Positions 44,325 to 56,600 of a stretch of DNA of 64,000 bases are shown here, one piece after another. Position 1 is the first letter of the stretch. Each line of letters begins with the position of its first letter. The notes below the pieces were generated by a model. That model ran no database searches. It saw only the letters and a program-made list of their open reading frames with translations, and had not been told where the DNA came from. The DNA comes from Flavobacterium marginilacus (GTDB taxonomy: Bacteria; Bacteroidota; Bacteroidia; Flavobacteriales; Flavobacteriaceae), in the NCBI RefSeq assembly GCF_026870155.1, contig NZ_CP113975.1, positions 4,092,001-4,156,000 of the forward strand, written 5' to 3'. A program made the position numbers and the translations under genes.

Positions 44325-45737
44325 TTATTTTTTTACCCAGTTATTAGTAAATGGACAATCTTTATATTCATCCACAATCTTTATATAAGTATCCTTAATT
44401 TTGTTATCAAACCATTTTGCAATAGCTTTAATTTGTTTTTCTTTCAAAGCCAAATCCTTAATTTTGATATAATCTTTAGCATAATCCGCAGTGTGCGAAT
44501 CAATTCTATTGGTCACTATCATGATTTTATAATATTTTTTCCCTTCTTTATCTTCAAGAAACGGCATAGAAATCTCATTATCCTTCAAATTGGAAACCTG
44601 ATTATAAATAGAAGGATCCATATTAGTCAGCTCAAAATGTGTATCCTGAGTCTTAGGATTTACCAGTGCTCCTCCATTCGCTCTTGTTTCCTTTTCATCA
44701 GACATCGTTCTTGCTGCTTCCGCAAAAGGAATTTCCTTATCTAATATCTTCTTTCTAATTAAAGTAATTTTCTCTTTAGCTTCTTTCAAAGACTCCTGAG
44801 AAACTGTTGGAGCTATTAATATATGCCTCAATTCAATTTCCTGCCCCTTTATTTTTTCAACATAAATAATATGGAAACCGTATTGAGTCTCAAAAGGCTC
44901 TGAAATCTCACCTTCAGCAAGACTAAATGCAACATCTTTAAACTCCTTGACAAAAGCAGTTTTCCTGTTCATTTTATAATAACCTCCGTTTTTACTGGAA
45001 CCAGGGTCTTCCGAATACAGCACAGCTTTGGTAGCAAAACTTGCTCCCTCCATACACTCTTTTCTAAAGCCATTCAGTTTATCAATAACTCTTTTCTTGT
45101 CTTCTTCAGTAACCTTTGGTTTTACAACAATTTGAGCTACTTCTAACTCCGCACCAAAAACCGGCAAATCAGCAACAGGTATTTTTTTAAAAAATTCACG
45201 AACTTCTTCAGGCGTTATTTCAACCTTATCGATTATCTTTTTCGTCATTTCACCAGTAAGCTTCTGCTCTTTTAGTACATCAAAGAAATATGTTCTAAAT
45301 TCTTCTTCCGAATCCTTTTGATAATACTGAACCAGCTTATCCATTGTTCCAACCTGCTGAAGCATATAAGATAATCTTTCATCCATCATACCTTTTACTT
45401 CGGCATCACTTACTATAATACTGTCCTGAACTGCTTGATGAGCATACAATTTCTGTTCCAATAACGTCCCCAAAACCTGACATCTCGTTACATCCGAGAT
45501 AGATCCTCCTTGACTTTTAATTTCCAAAAAACCTTTGTCAATATCAGAATCTAATATAATATAATCTCCAACGGTTGCAACTACTCCGTCTACTTTAAGT
45601 TTTTTTGTTGAAACCACAGGTGCTTTTGCTGTCTTAGGAACAACAGTATCTTTTATAATCTCCTGAGCATTTACAAAAGTTAAAGAAAAAAACAAAAGAA
45701 AAAAAGACAGCATAACTTTAGTAGTTATGGATTTCAT
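44325..45737 (-). CDS. SurA-like periplasmic peptidyl-prolyl isomerase
   Basis: A 470-aa product starting at MKSITTKVMLSFF, with signal peptide ending VNAQ; a longer start at 45758 is possible. After a SurA-type N-terminal domain (VDGVVATVGDYIILDSDIDKGFL through ITPEEVREFF) come two parvulin domains, FGAELEVAQIVVKPKVTEEDKKR to PFETQYGFHIIYVEKIKGQEIELRHIL, and a diverged second one with ANGGALVNPKTQDTHFELTNMD. It assists outer-membrane protein folding in the periplasm. Preceded by a 645-base gap divergent from prfC. Confidence 0.9.
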   Translation of the reverse strand: MKSITTKVMLSFFLLFFSLTFVNAQEIIKDTVVPKTAKAPVVSTKKLKVDGVVATVGDYIILDSDIDKGFLEIKSQGGSISDVTRCQVLGTLLEQKLYAHQAVQDSIIVSDAEVKGMMDERLSYMLQQVGTMDKLVQYYQKDSEEEFRTYFFDVLKEQKLTGEMTKKIIDKVEITPEEVREFFKKIPVADLPVFGAELEVAQIVVKPKVTEEDKKRVIDKLNGFRKECMEGASFATKAVLYSEDPGSSKNGGYYKMNRKTAFVKEFKDVAFSLAEGEISEPFETQYGFHIIYVEKIKGQEIELRHILIAPTVSQESLKEAKEKITLIRKKILDKEIPFAEAARTMSDEKETRANGGALVNPKTQDTHFELTNMDPSIYNQVSNLKDNEISMPFLEDKEGKKYYKIMIVTNRIDSHTADYAKDYIKIKDLALKEKQIKAIAKWFDNKIKDTYIKIVDEYKDCPFTNNWVKK

Positions 45738-46354
45738 TTGTACAATTTTTAAAGGCATTTTTTATTTTTTATATTATTATTATCTCAAAAAAATCTATTT
45801 TAAAAAATGCATTTCTCTTAAATACAATCTTTTAAAAAACAAGAAATTGTTCACTTTAAAGTCCGAAAAATCAAAACGTAATAATTCGGCAAAAAACTTA
45901 CAATTATCTCAACATATAACGAACAAAAATAACAATTCGAATGCATTAAACAAGTTTCCTCAGTACTATTAACAAAAAATTATTAAGTTCCACAGCCTGC
46001 TTATATTATTTATGCAAAATCAAAAAAATTATAGCCCTAATTTAATTCCCCAAACCAATACCTACGCACAACTTACTACAGCATAACTAAAGATTTGACA
46101 GCAATGGCAGACTTTAATCCAAATTACTATTTTTTAGAAGCATCAGCAACTGGCATTTCAAAAAAAAATAGTTCTTACTCTAAACTTTAACTTTGTTTAA
46201 AAAAAAGGATATTGTTTCAATCAGGATTAAAGAGAAACATAATTCTTTCTTACCATCATTTACAATTACAATCGAATTCAGATCTATATTATATCCAGAA
46301 ATTTAATCCATTTCATATAACTATATATTTTTTTTAAATAGCATATATAAATAG
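45738..46354. other. Divergent intergenic gap before prfC, no gene seen
   Basis: Very AT-rich. I see no ORF with coding character, no tRNA and no clear repeat. It must carry the promoters for the SurA-like gene and prfC. Confidence 0.45.
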
Positions 46355-46362
46355 TACTTTTG
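46355..46362 (+). promoter_or_regulatory. Candidate -7 box of prfC
   Basis: TACTTTTG (TAnnTTTG), only 21 bases upstream of the start codon, implying a very short leader. Confidence 0.4.
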
Positions 46363-46382
46363 CAGACAATTGATATATAAAT

Positions 46383-47972
46383 ATGAGTTTTTTAAAAGAA
46401 ATAGAAAGAAGACGCACATTTGGGATTATCTCACATCCCGATGCCGGAAAAACCACACTGACAGAAAAATTGCTGCTTTTTGGAGGAGCAATTCAAGAAG
46501 CTGGTGCAGTAAAAAACAATAAAATAAAAAAAGGAGCTACGAGTGACTTCATGGAAATTGAGCGTCAGAGAGGAATTTCTGTATCTACATCCGTATTAGC
46601 CTTCAACTATAAAGAGAAAAAAATAAACATTCTCGACACTCCAGGTCACAAGGATTTTGCCGAAGATACTTTTAGAACCTTAACAGCAGTTGACAGTGTA
46701 ATTGTTGTTATTGACGTCGCAAAAGGGGTTGAAGAGCAGACCGAAAAACTGGTTGCTGTCTGCAGAATGCGAAAAATTCCAATTATTGTTTTCATTAATA
46801 AATTAGACCGTGAGGGAAAAGACGCTTTTGACTTAATGGACGAGGTGGAACAAAAACTTGGATTGACAGTTACTCCCCTAAGTTTTCCAATTGGCATGGG
46901 ATATGATTTTCAGGGAATTTACAATCTTTGGGAACAGAATATTAACTTATTTAGCGGTGACAGCCGTAAAAATATTGAAGAAACAATTGCGTTCTCTGAT
47001 GTACAAAGTCCTGAATTAGAGAAAATAATCGGACCTAAACCTGCAGATCGTTTGCGTGAAGAACTAGAATTAATTGACGAAGTATATCCAAAATTTGATC
47101 GTCAGGATTATTTGGATGGAAAATTACAGCCAGTTTTTTTCGGATCCGCTTTAAACAATTTTGGGGTTAGAGAATTATTAGATTGCTTTGTAAACATTGC
47201 ACCGTCGCCAAGACCAAAAGATTCGGAGACTAGATTGGTAGATCCAAAAGAAGAAAAAATGTCTGGATTTGTTTTTAAAATCCACGCGAATATGGATCCT
47301 AAACACAGAGACCGATTAGCTTTTATAAAAATCGTTTCTGGAACTTTTGAAAGAAACAAACCTTATTATCACGTACGTCAAAAAAAGAATTTAAAATTCT
47401 CAAGTCCAAATGCTTTTTTTGCTGAAAAAAAGGAAATCGTAGACATCTCCTATCCAGGTGATATTGTTGGATTACACGATACTGGAAATTTTAAAATTGG
47501 TGATACTTTAACCGAGGGTGAAGTAATGAGTTTCAAAGGAATTCCAAGTTTCTCTCCAGAACACTTTAGATACATAAACAATGCTGACCCGATGAAAGCC
47601 AAACAGCTGGATAAAGGAGTTGACCAATTAATGGACGAAGGAGTTGCCCAATTATTTACTTTAGAAATGAATAACCGAAAAGTAATTGGTACAGTTGGTG
47701 CATTACAATATGAAGTTATTCAATACCGTCTAGAACATGAATATGGTGCAAAATGTACTTATGAAAACTTTCCTGTTCACAAGGCCTGCTGGGTAAAACC
47801 AGACGATGCTAAAAACGAAGAATTTAAAGAATTCAAACGTATCAAACAGAAATTTTTAGCAAAAGACAAATACAATCAATTGGTTTTCCTTGCCGATTCT
47901 GATTTTACCATTCAGATGACACAAAGCAAATACCCAAGTGTAAAACTATTTTTCACTTCAGAATTTGATTAA
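46383..47972 (+). CDS. prfC: Peptide chain release factor 3
   Basis: A 529-aa translational GTPase that recycles RF1/RF2. G1 ISHPDAGKTTLTEKLL near residue 17, switch region RQRGISVSTS, G3 DTPGHKDFAEDT, G4 INKLDREG. RF3-specific features follow (RQKKNLKFSSPNAFFAEKKEIVD, GTVGALQYEVIQYRLEHEYG). Length is normal. Its own terminator follows. It is the only plus-strand gene in the 37.8-64 kb block. Confidence 0.97.
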   Translation: MSFLKEIERRRTFGIISHPDAGKTTLTEKLLLFGGAIQEAGAVKNNKIKKGATSDFMEIERQRGISVSTSVLAFNYKEKKINILDTPGHKDFAEDTFRTLTAVDSVIVVIDVAKGVEEQTEKLVAVCRMRKIPIIVFINKLDREGKDAFDLMDEVEQKLGLTVTPLSFPIGMGYDFQGIYNLWEQNINLFSGDSRKNIEETIAFSDVQSPELEKIIGPKPADRLREELELIDEVYPKFDRQDYLDGKLQPVFFGSALNNFGVRELLDCFVNIAPSPRPKDSETRLVDPKEEKMSGFVFKIHANMDPKHRDRLAFIKIVSGTFERNKPYYHVRQKKNLKFSSPNAFFAEKKEIVDISYPGDIVGLHDTGNFKIGDTLTEGEVMSFKGIPSFSPEHFRYINNADPMKAKQLDKGVDQLMDEGVAQLFTLEMNNRKVIGTVGALQYEVIQYRLEHEYGAKCTYENFPVHKACWVKPDDAKNEEFKEFKRIKQKFLAKDKYNQLVFLADSDFTIQMTQSKYPSVKLFFTSEFD

Positions 47973-47991
47973 ATCATAAAAAAATAGACAA

Positions 47992-48022
47992 AAAAAACGC
48001 CAATTTTTAATTGGCGTTTTTT
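47992..48022 (+). terminator. Rho-independent terminator of prfC
   Basis: AACGCCAATT and AATTGGCGTT arms with A-run before and T-run after; may also serve the minus strand gene. Confidence 0.8.
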
Positions 48023-48056
48023 ATATATACAAATTAAATTCAACCTTAAATACTCG

Positions 48057-48431
48057 CTAGCAAGATTTAATATTTAGTGCTTTTTTCAAAAGCGTTTTTA
48101 CCAATAAATGATTTGGCTGTCTTCCCGAAGTCAAAAAACTTTTCTTAGAGTACATACCATCATCCGAAAAAGGTTTACTCACATCTTCCTTAGTTCCCAT
48201 GAACCACAAAATGAAATTTACATTTGAGTTCATCATGAGAGAATTAGACGACACTTTCACAGGGTCTTCAATCACAATATCATTATGAATATTCAGCACT
48301 TCCACAATAGGAATTTCTAAATTTTCTTTCTGCCCAAAAACAGAACCTGTAGAAAGAAAAGATATCAAAACAATAATAAATAAAGAACTACTATTTTTGT
48401 TATTTTGAAAAACATTAAAAATTTTACCCAT
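48057..48431 (-). CDS. Small exported protein of unknown function
   Basis: A 124-aa product with a hydrophobic segment SSLFIIVLISFLSTGSVFGQ that reads as a signal peptide, after a basic start of about 15 residues. The mature part holds VEVLNIHNDIVIEDPVKVSSNSLMMNSNVNFILWFMG and ends with KALNIKSC. No family recognised. The next gene upstream on the same strand is 200 bases away. Confidence 0.6.
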   Translation of the reverse strand: MGKIFNVFQNNKNSSSLFIIVLISFLSTGSVFGQKENLEIPIVEVLNIHNDIVIEDPVKVSSNSLMMNSNVNFILWFMGTKEDVSKPFSDDGMYSKKSFLTSGRQPNHLLVKTLLKKALNIKSC

Positions 48432-48591
48432 CTCAAATACCTTCCTAATATGATTTGTTATACATATTCAGGGTGCAAAACTAAATAAATAGTCATCTAG
48501 GAAAAAAAATAGTCGTTCAAGTACATAAATAGTCGTTTAATAACATGAAATATCGGAAACCTTAATAAAACCATAACATTTATGTAAAACA

Positions 48592-48620
48592 CAAAAAAAG
48601 ACTCCATTTCTGAAGTCTTC
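48592..48620 (-). terminator. Rho-independent terminator of the DUF3467 gene
   Basis: On the minus strand AAGACT and AGTCTT arms with a 10-base loop, then seven T, directly after the stop. Confidence 0.65.
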
Positions 48621-48632
48621 ATTTTTATATAA

Positions 48633-48944
48633 TTAGGCTTGTCCTGCCGGACCAAAATTTAATGGAATTGGAGCCTGCTCGCCTTCTTTTATTTCACCAT
48701 GAGCTAATTCAAAACGATGAACATTTTCACCAATTGCCTTAAGCAGTCTTTTAGCATGCTGTGGTGTTAAAACAATTCTTGATTTAACTTTAGCTTTAGG
48801 AACTCCTGGCATTATACAAACAAAATCTAATACAAATTCCGATGAAGAATGGTTAATTATTGCCAAATTTGAATAAATTCCTTCAGCTATTTTTTCATCC
48901 AATTCAATATTAATCTGTTCTTGCTGTTGGTTAGGATTGCTCAT
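48633..48944 (-). CDS. DUF3467 family protein
   Basis: A 103-aa product. Start chosen at MSNPNQQQEQINIELDEK, because the upstream frame extension to 48995 reads through a hairpin. It has INIELDEKIAEGIYSNLAIINHSSSEFVLDFVCIMPG then KSRIVLTPQHAKRLLKAIGENVHRFE, the typical DUF3467 sequence. In Bacteroidota this gene commonly sits directly behind rpoC as here. Role unknown. Confidence 0.88.
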   Translation of the reverse strand: MSNPNQQQEQINIELDEKIAEGIYSNLAIINHSSSEFVLDFVCIMPGVPKAKVKSRIVLTPQHAKRLLKAIGENVHRFELAHGEIKEGEQAPIPLNFGPAGQA

Positions 48945-48963
48945 AAAATTTAAATTTTTCAAC

Positions 48964-48991
48964 ACTCTCTCCCTGCATTCACAGAGAGAGA
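48964..48991 (-). promoter_or_regulatory. Hairpin between rpoC and the DUF3467 gene
   Basis: CTCTCTC and GAGAGAG arms with a CTGTGAATGCAG inner stem, right behind the rpoC stop and 20 bases before the DUF3467 start. No strong T-run follows, so it may be a partial terminator or a processing site. Confidence 0.5.
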
Positions 48992-49006
48992 ACATTGATG
49001 AAAGAA

Positions 49007-52000
49007 TTAATAAATATACTCTTCTTTATTTGCCATCATATCATTATAGTCTTCTCTAGATCCTACAATTGCATTATCATATTCTCTCATACCAGTACCG
49101 GCAGGGATTCTATGTCCAACAATTACATTCTCTTTCAATCCTTCTAATAAATCCACTTTACCTGCAACAGCAGCTTCGTTTAACACTTTTGTTGTTTCTT
49201 GGAAAGAAGCAGCAGAAATAAATGATTTAGTCTGAAGAGAAGCTCTAGTAATACCTTGTAAAACCGGTGTTGCAGTAGCCGTAATTACGTCACGTGCAGC
49301 AACAAGATTTTTGTCAGTACGTTTCAATAATGAATTTTCATCACGCAGCTGACGCGGTGTTATAATCTGACCTGGTTTTAAAACACTTGAATCTCCAGCA
49401 TCTTCAACCACTTTCATACCATATAATTTATCATTTTCAACGATAAAATCTTTAGTATGAATTAATTGATCTTCTAAGAACAAAGTATCTCCTGGATCTT
49501 CAACTCTAACTTTACGCATCATTTGACGTATTACTACTTCAAAGTGCTTATCGTTGATTTTTACCCCTTGAAGACGGTATACCTCCTGAATTTCATTTAC
49601 CAAATACTGCTGAACAGCAGATGGCCCTTGAATTCTCAAGATATCATCCGGTGTAATAGCACCATCAGACAATGGAGATCCTGCTCTTACGAAGTCATTT
49701 TCCTGAACTAAAATCTGGCTTGATAATTTAACCAAATATTTTCTAACGTCACCAAATTTAGACTCAATAACGATTTCACGGTTACCTCTTTTAATTTTTC
49801 CGAAAGAAACAACACCATCAATCTCAGAAACTACAGCTGGGTTTGAAGGATTACGAGCCTCTAACAACTCCGTAATTCTTGGTAAACCTCCTGTAATATC
49901 CCCAGATTTAGAAGAACGGCGAGGAATTTTAACTAAAACTTTACCAGCTTTAATTTTCTCTCCGTTTTCAACCATCAAGTGAGCACCTACCGGTAAGTTA
50001 TAAGAACGGATTAATTCACCTTCTTTACCGTAAACCAATAAAGTAGGAATTAATTTTTTATTTCTAGCCTCAGAGATTACTTTTTCCTGGAAACCAGTCT
50101 GCTCATCGATCTCAACCATGAACGATTGCCCCTGCTCTAAATCTTCGTAAGCAATTTTACCCGTAAACTCAGAAACAATAACTCCGTTATATGGATCCCA
50201 CTTACAGATTATAGTTCCTTTTTCTACTGATTCACCATCATTAACAAAAATACTTGAACCGTAAGGAATATTATGTGTACTTAATAAAATACCTGTTTTT
50301 TCGTCAATTAATTTTAACTCTGTAGAACGAGAAACTACAATATCAACTGCATTACCTTCTCCGTCTTCACCTTTTACAGTTTTTAAATCTTCAATTTCCA
50401 GTTTACCAGCAAAACGAGTGATAATACTAGATTCTTCAGAAATACCTCCTGCAACCCCTCCAACGTGGAAAGTACGCAGTGTCAACTGTGTACCAGGCTC
50501 TCCAATTGACTGTGCAGCAATTACACCAACAGCCTCTCCTCTTTGAGTCATTTTACCAGTTGCCAAGTTTCTACCATAACATTTAGCACAGATACCTTTA
50601 GTAGCCTCACAAACCAATGGAGAACGTACTTCAACTTTCTCAACTGGAGAAGCCTCAATACCTTTCACTAATGCTTCAGTAATCTGCTCACCAGCATGTA
50701 CTAAAATCTCACTTGTTAATGGATTAATTACGTCCTGCAATGCAACACGTCCTAAAATTCTTTCTCCTAATGATTCAACGATCTCCTCATTTTTCTTCAA
50801 TGCAGAAACTTCAATACCTCTAAGAGTACCGCAATCCTCAAGATTAACAATAACATCTTGAGAAACGTCATGTAATCTTCTGGTCAAGTATCCGGCATCA
50901 GCCGTTTTAAGAGCCGTATCCGCAAGACCTTTACGAGCACCGTGAGTAGAGATAAAGTACTCAAGAATCGAAAGACCTTCTTTAAAGTTAGAAAGAATCG
51001 GGTTTTCAATAATTTCACCACCACCAGCAGTAGATTTTTTAGGTTTAGCCATCAAACCACGCATACCAGTTAACTGACGAATCTGTTCTTTAGACCCCCT
51101 CGCCCCAGAGTCAAGCATCATATACACAGAGTTGAAACCTTGCTGATCTTCTCTAATGTTTTTCATTGCCAACTCAGTCAATTGGGCATTTGCTGAAGTC
51201 CATACGTCAATAACTTGGTTGTAACGCTCGTTATTGGTAATAAGCCCCATATTATAGTTAGCAGAAATACCTTCAACTTGTTCTCTGGCATCTGCAATCA
51301 ATTTTGGTTTTTGTTCTGGGATTCTAATATCACCAAGCGAGAATGATAATCCTCCTTTGAATGCAAATTTATAACCCATGTTTTTCATATCATCCAAGAA
51401 AGCTGCTGTTTCAGGTACACTAGTCGAACTCAATACGTGCCCGATAATATCTCTTAAGTTTTTCTTAGTCAATACGTCATTGATATATCCAGCTGCTTCA
51501 GGTACTACTTCATTAAATAATACACGTCCAGCGGTTGTCTGGATAATTTGATACACTAACTCTCCAGCCTCGTTAAAATCTTTTGCTCTAATTTTTACAC
51601 GAGCATTCAATTCTAATCTTCCTTCGTTCAATGCAATATTCACCTCTTCAGCAGAATAGAATGTAATTCCTTCTCCCAAAATAGTCTTCTCAGGTGTTGA
51701 CAAACGCTCTTTGGTCATATAATAAAGACCCAAAACCATGTCCTGAGATGGTACAGTAATTGGCGCACCATTTGCAGGGTTCAAGATATTGTGAGAAGCC
51801 AGCATTAACAATTGAGCTTCCAAAATAGCCTCTGGTCCTAATGGCAGGTGAACCGCCATCTGATCCCCGTCAAAATCCGCGTTGAACGCCGTACACACTA
51901 ATGGGTGCAATTGAATCGCTTTTCCTTCAATCAATTTTGGCTGGAACGCCTGGATACCTAATCTGTGCAAAGTAGGAGCACGATTCAGTAATACTGGATG

Positions 52001-53314
52001 TCCTTTGATTACATTTTCAAGAATATCCCAAACTACAGGCTCTTTCTTATCAATTATTTTCTTAGCAGATTTTACTGTTTTTACAATTCCTCTTTCTATC
52101 AATTTACGGATAACAAAAGGTTTATATAACTCAGCAGCCATATCTTTTGGCAGACCGCACTCAAACAATTTCATCTCAGGTCCAACAACAATTACCGAAC
52201 GAGCAGAATAATCCACACGTTTTCCAAGTAAGTTTTGACGGAAACGTCCCTGTTTACCTTTTAACGAATCAGACAATGATTTTAATGGTCTGTTTGATTC
52301 CGTTTTTACTGCTGAAGCTTTGCGAGTATTATCGAAAAGTGAATCTACAGATTCCTGCAGCATACGTTTTTCGTTACGAAGGATTACTTCAGGAGCTTTA
52401 ATCTCGATTAATCTTTTCAAACGGTTGTTACGGATGATTACACGACGATATAAGTCATTCAAATCCGAAGTTGCAAAACGACCACCATCAAGAGGCACAA
52501 GAGGACGCAATTCTGGTGGAATAACTGGAATCACTTTCATGATCATCCACTCAGGACGATTCTCTCTGTTCAACGTAGATTCACGGAAAGACTCTACAAC
52601 TTGTAGTCTCTTTAACGCCTCAGTTTTACGCTGTTTAGATGTTTCGTTATTAGCTTTATGTCTTAAATCGTATGATAATTCGTCAAGATCAATACGCGCT
52701 AATAAATCCATAATACACTCTGCTCCCATTTTGGCAACAAATTTATTTGGATCAAAATCATCTAAATATTGATTATCAGCTGGAAGAGTATCTAATATAT
52801 TCAAATATTCTTCTTCTGTCAAGAAATCTAATCTTTGTATTGATTCCCCATCTGCATTTTTAGCAATACCAGCTTGGATTACTACGTATCTTTCGTAGTA
52901 AATAATCATATCTAATTTCTTAGATGGAAGACCAAGGATATAACCAATTTTGTTAGGAAGAGAACGGAAGTACCAGATGTGAGCAATTGGCACAACAAGG
53001 TTGATATGTCCAACTCTATCACGACGTACTTTTTTCTCAGTAACTTCTACACCACAACGGTCGCAGATGATACCTTTGTAACGTATTCTTTTATATTTTC
53101 CGCAAGCACATTCGAAATCTTTTACAGGTCCAAAAATTCTTTCGCAGAAAAGTCCGTCACGCTCAGGTTTGTGAGTTCTATAGTTGATAGTCTCAGGCTT
53201 CAACACTTCACCTCTTGATTCTTTCAAGATAGATTCTGGAGAAGCTAATCCTATCGAAATTTTATCGAATCTTTTTACAGTATTCTTCTCTTTATTATTT
53301 CTATTATTTATCAT
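49007..53314 (-). CDS. rpoC: DNA-directed RNA polymerase subunit beta'
   Basis: Catalytic largest subunit, 1435 aa from the chosen start [26 protein letters not shown]; the frame runs up to 53383, but that stretch does not look like rpoC. Zinc-binding [24 protein letters not shown] is near the N-terminus. The Mg-binding [12 protein letters not shown] motif is intact, and [13 protein letters not shown] and the bridge/trigger region ([14 protein letters not shown]) follow. The second zinc site is [13 protein letters not shown]. The 296-base gap to rpoB contains a strong hairpin. Confidence 0.97.
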   Translation of the reverse strand: MINNRNNKEKNTVKRFDKISIGLASPESILKESRGEVLKPETINYRTHKPERDGLFCERIFGPVKDFECACGKYKRIRYKGIICDRCGVEVTEKKVRRDRVGHINLVVPIAHIWYFRSLPNKIGYILGLPSKKLDMIIYYERYVVIQAGIAKNADGESIQRLDFLTEEEYLNILDTLPADNQYLDDFDPNKFVAKMGAECIMDLLARIDLDELSYDLRHKANNETSKQRKTEALKRLQVVESFRESTLNRENRPEWMIMKVIPVIPPELRPLVPLDGGRFATSDLNDLYRRVIIRNNRLKRLIEIKAPEVILRNEKRMLQESVDSLFDNTRKASAVKTESNRPLKSLSDSLKGKQGRFRQNLLGKRVDYSARSVIVVGPEMKLFECGLPKDMAAELYKPFVIRKLIERGIVKTVKSAKKIIDKKEPVVWDILENVIKGHPVLLNRAPTLHRLGIQAFQPKLIEGKAIQLHPLVCTAFNADFDGDQMAVHLPLGPEAILEAQLLMLASHNILNPANGAPITVPSQDMVLGLYYMTKERLSTPEKTILGEGITFYSAEEVNIALNEGRLELNARVKIRAKDFNEAGELVYQIIQTTAGRVLFNEVVPEAAGYINDVLTKKNLRDIIGHVLSSTSVPETAAFLDDMKNMGYKFAFKGGLSFSLGDIRIPEQKPKLIADAREQVEGISANYNMGLITNNERYNQVIDVWTSANAQLTELAMKNIREDQQGFNSVYMMLDSGARGSKEQIRQLTGMRGLMAKPKKSTAGGGEIIENPILSNFKEGLSILEYFISTHGARKGLADTALKTADAGYLTRRLHDVSQDVIVNLEDCGTLRGIEVSALKKNEEIVESLGERILGRVALQDVINPLTSEILVHAGEQITEALVKGIEASPVEKVEVRSPLVCEATKGICAKCYGRNLATGKMTQRGEAVGVIAAQSIGEPGTQLTLRTFHVGGVAGGISEESSIITRFAGKLEIEDLKTVKGEDGEGNAVDIVVSRSTELKLIDEKTGILLSTHNIPYGSSIFVNDGESVEKGTIICKWDPYNGVIVSEFTGKIAYEDLEQGQSFMVEIDEQTGFQEKVISEARNKKLIPTLLVYGKEGELIRSYNLPVGAHLMVENGEKIKAGKVLVKIPRRSSKSGDITGGLPRITELLEARNPSNPAVVSEIDGVVSFGKIKRGNREIVIESKFGDVRKYLVKLSSQILVQENDFVRAGSPLSDGAITPDDILRIQGPSAVQQYLVNEIQEVYRLQGVKINDKHFEVVIRQMMRKVRVEDPGDTLFLEDQLIHTKDFIVENDKLYGMKVVEDAGDSSVLKPGQIITPRQLRDENSLLKRTDKNLVAARDVITATATPVLQGITRASLQTKSFISAASFQETTKVLNEAAVAGKVDLLEGLKENVIVGHRIPAGTGMREYDNAIVGSREDYNDMMANKEEYIY

Positions 53315-53573
53315 AGTTTTTACTATTGATTTATTTGCAATTAAAAATTGATTCTTGTTTTTAGTCTTAAAGTCAAATATCATAAAGTTTTTAAAGCCAC
53401 GAATGACTTTAGACTTTGTACCTTCAAACTTTCGACTTAAAAACTACCTCGAATTACTTCTCTAAACTTCAAACTCAAATTTGAAGTGCTAGTTATAAAA
53501 TCTTTTGAAATTTTATAAAAAATCGGAACGGGTTACGGGGCTAAATCCTAAAAAACTCTTATAAAATTTAAAT

Positions 53574-53598
53574 AGAGACGTAGCATTGCTACGTCTCT
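53574..53598 (-). terminator. Terminator-like hairpin between rpoB and rpoC
   Basis: Perfect 12-base arms AGAGACGTAGCA and TGCTACGTCTCT with a 1-base loop, 12 bases after the rpoB stop, followed on the minus strand by TATTTAAATTTT. It may attenuate or process the transcript between the two subunit genes. Confidence 0.6.
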
Positions 53599-53610
53599 AC
53601 TTTGAATAAT

Positions 53611-56600
53611 TTATTCTTCCAAACGAAGGTCAAGACCAAGACCTTTCAATTCATGCATTAATACATTGAATGATTCAGGTAATCCTGGTTCCGGCATAGT
53701 TTCACCTTTTACGATTGCTTCGTAAGTTTTGGCTCTACCAATAACATCATCAGATTTAACAGTCAAGATTTCACGCAGCGTACTTGATGCTCCATAAGCC
53801 TCAAGTGCCCAAACCTCCATCTCTCCAAAACGCTGACCTCCAAATTGAGCTTTACCTCCAAGTGGCTGTTGAGTAATCAACGAGTATGGACCGATAGAAC
53901 GTGCGTGCATCTTATCGTCAACCATGTGTCCTAATTTAAGCATGTAAATTACTCCCACAGTTGCTGCTTGATGAAAACGTTCTCCTGTACCACCATCATA
54001 AAGGTGAGTATGTCCAAAACGTGGTACTCCAGCTTCATCAGTCAAAGCATTAATCTCGTCTAAAGAAGCACCGTCAAAAATTGGAGTAGCAAATTTTCTA
54101 CCCAAATTCATACCAGCCCATCCTAATACTGTCTCATAAATTTGCCCGATGTTCATACGCGAAGGTACCCCAAGCGGGTTCAACACGATATCAACTGGTG
54201 TTCCGTCTTCCAAGAAAGGCATATCTTCATGACGTACTATACGAGCAACAATACCTTTGTTACCGTGACGACCTGCCATTTTATCCCCTACTTTCAACTT
54301 ACGTTTCTTAGCGATATAAACTTTAGCCAATTTCAAGATTCCTGATGGCAATTCATCTCCAACAGTAATTGTAAATTTCTCTCTACGCAAAGCACCTTGT
54401 AAATCGTTCAATTTAATTTTATAGTTATGAATCAAATCATTAACCATAGTATTTGTTGCATCATCAGCAACCCATTGACCTTTACTTAAGTGAGCAAAAT
54501 CTTCAACAGCGTAAAGCATTTTTTGAGTATATTTTTTACCTTTTGGTAAAACTTCTTCACCCAAATCATTCATTACACCTTGAGAAGTTTTTCCGTTTAC
54601 GATATTAAAAAGTTTCTCAATCAATCTATCCTTAAGCTCAACAAACTTCACTTCGAACTCCATTTCAAGAGCTCCTAAAGCATCTTTGTCCTGAGTACGT
54701 TTACGTTTGTCTTTTACCGCTCTTGCAAATAATTTTTTATCTAAAACTACACCATGTAAAGAAGGAGAAGCTTTCAATGAAGCATCTTTTACATCACCTG
54801 CTTTATCACCAAAGATTGCACGAAGCAATTTCTCTTCCGGAGTAGGATCTGATTCTCCTTTTGGAGTGATTTTACCGATAAGAATATCACCAGGCTTAAC
54901 CTCGGCTCCAATTCTAATCATACCATTTTCATCCAAATCTTTAGTAGCTTCTTCAGAAACGTTTGGTATATCATTCGTCAACTCTTCGTTACCTAATTTT
55001 GTATCTCTTACCTCTAATGAGTAATCGTCTACGTGAATTGAAGTAAAGATATCGTCACGAACTACTTTTTCAGAAATCACAATCGCATCCTCGAAGTTGT
55101 ACCCTTTCCATGGCATAAACGCAACTTTAAGGTTTCTACCTAAAGCTAATTCTCCATTTTGAGTAGCATATCCTTCAGACAATACTTGCCCAGGAATTAC
55201 TCTGTCACCTTTTCTTACGATAGGCTTAAGGTTAATACTTGTTCCTTGATTGGTTTTTCTAAATTTAATTAAGTTGTATGTTTTTTCATCAGCATCAAAA
55301 CTTACCATTCTTTCTTCCTCAGAACGATCATATTTGATAGTAATGATATTAGCATCAACGTATTCTACAACTCCATGTCCTTCTGCATTAATCAATACTC
55401 TAGAATCTGAAGCCACTTGACGCTCTAAACCAGTTCCAACAATCGGAGCTTCAGGGCGTATCAATGGTACGGCTTGACGCATCATGTTAGATCCCATCAA
55501 TGCACGGTTCGCATCATCATGCTCCAAGAAAGGAATCAAAGATGCAGAAATCGAAGCAATCTGGTTTGGCGCAACGTCTGTATAATCCACTTGAGAAGGA
55601 TCAATTACAGGAAAGTCACCTTCTTGACGCGCAATTACGTTCTCGGCAGTAATTTTACCTGAATCTTCCATTTTAATGTTCGCCTGAGCGATTAACATTC
55701 CTTCTTCTTCTTCAGCACTTAAATATATAGGCGTAGACTCTAAATCTACAACACCATTATTTACTTTACGATAAGGTGTTTCAATGAAACCCATTCCGTT
55801 TACTTTAGCATAAACACCAAGAGAAGAGATCAAACCAATGTTTGGTCCCTCAGGAGTTTCAATCGGACATAAACGTCCGTAGTGCGTATAGTGAACGTCA
55901 CGAACCTCAAATCCAGCTCTTTCTCTCGAAAGTCCACCTGGTCCAAGTGCAGATAATCTTCTTTTGTGTGTAATCTCAGCCAATGGATTCGTTTGATCCA
56001 TAAATTGAGACAACTGGTTTGTTCCAAAGAAAGAGTTGATAACTGATGATAATGTTTTAGCATTAATCAAATCAATTGGTGTAAACACCTCGTTATCTCT
56101 AACGTTCATTCTCTCACGAATGGTTCTTGCCATACGAGCCAAACCAACACCAAACTGTTGAGACAATTGTTCTCCAACTGTTCTAACACGACGGTTTGAT
56201 AAGTGGTCGATATCATCAATCTCAGCTTTTGAGTTGATCAATTCGATCAAATATTTAACAATAGTAATGATATCTTCTTTGGTAAGCACTTGCTTTTCCA
56301 TTGGAGTATCAAGACCAAGTTTTTTATTAATTCTGTAACGACCTACTTCACCTAAGTTATAACGTTGGTCCGAGAAGAATAATTTATCAATAATACCACG
56401 AGCAGTCTCTTCATCAGGCGGTTCAGCGTTACGCAATTGTCTGTAGATATGCTCAACAGCTTCTTTTTCAGAGTTTGTTGGATCTTTTTGTAATGTATTA
56501 TGGATGATAGAATAATCAACAGCGTTATTATCTTCTTTGTGCAACAAAATAGATTTAACGTTAGAATCAATGATTTCCTCGACATTATCTTTGTCGATAA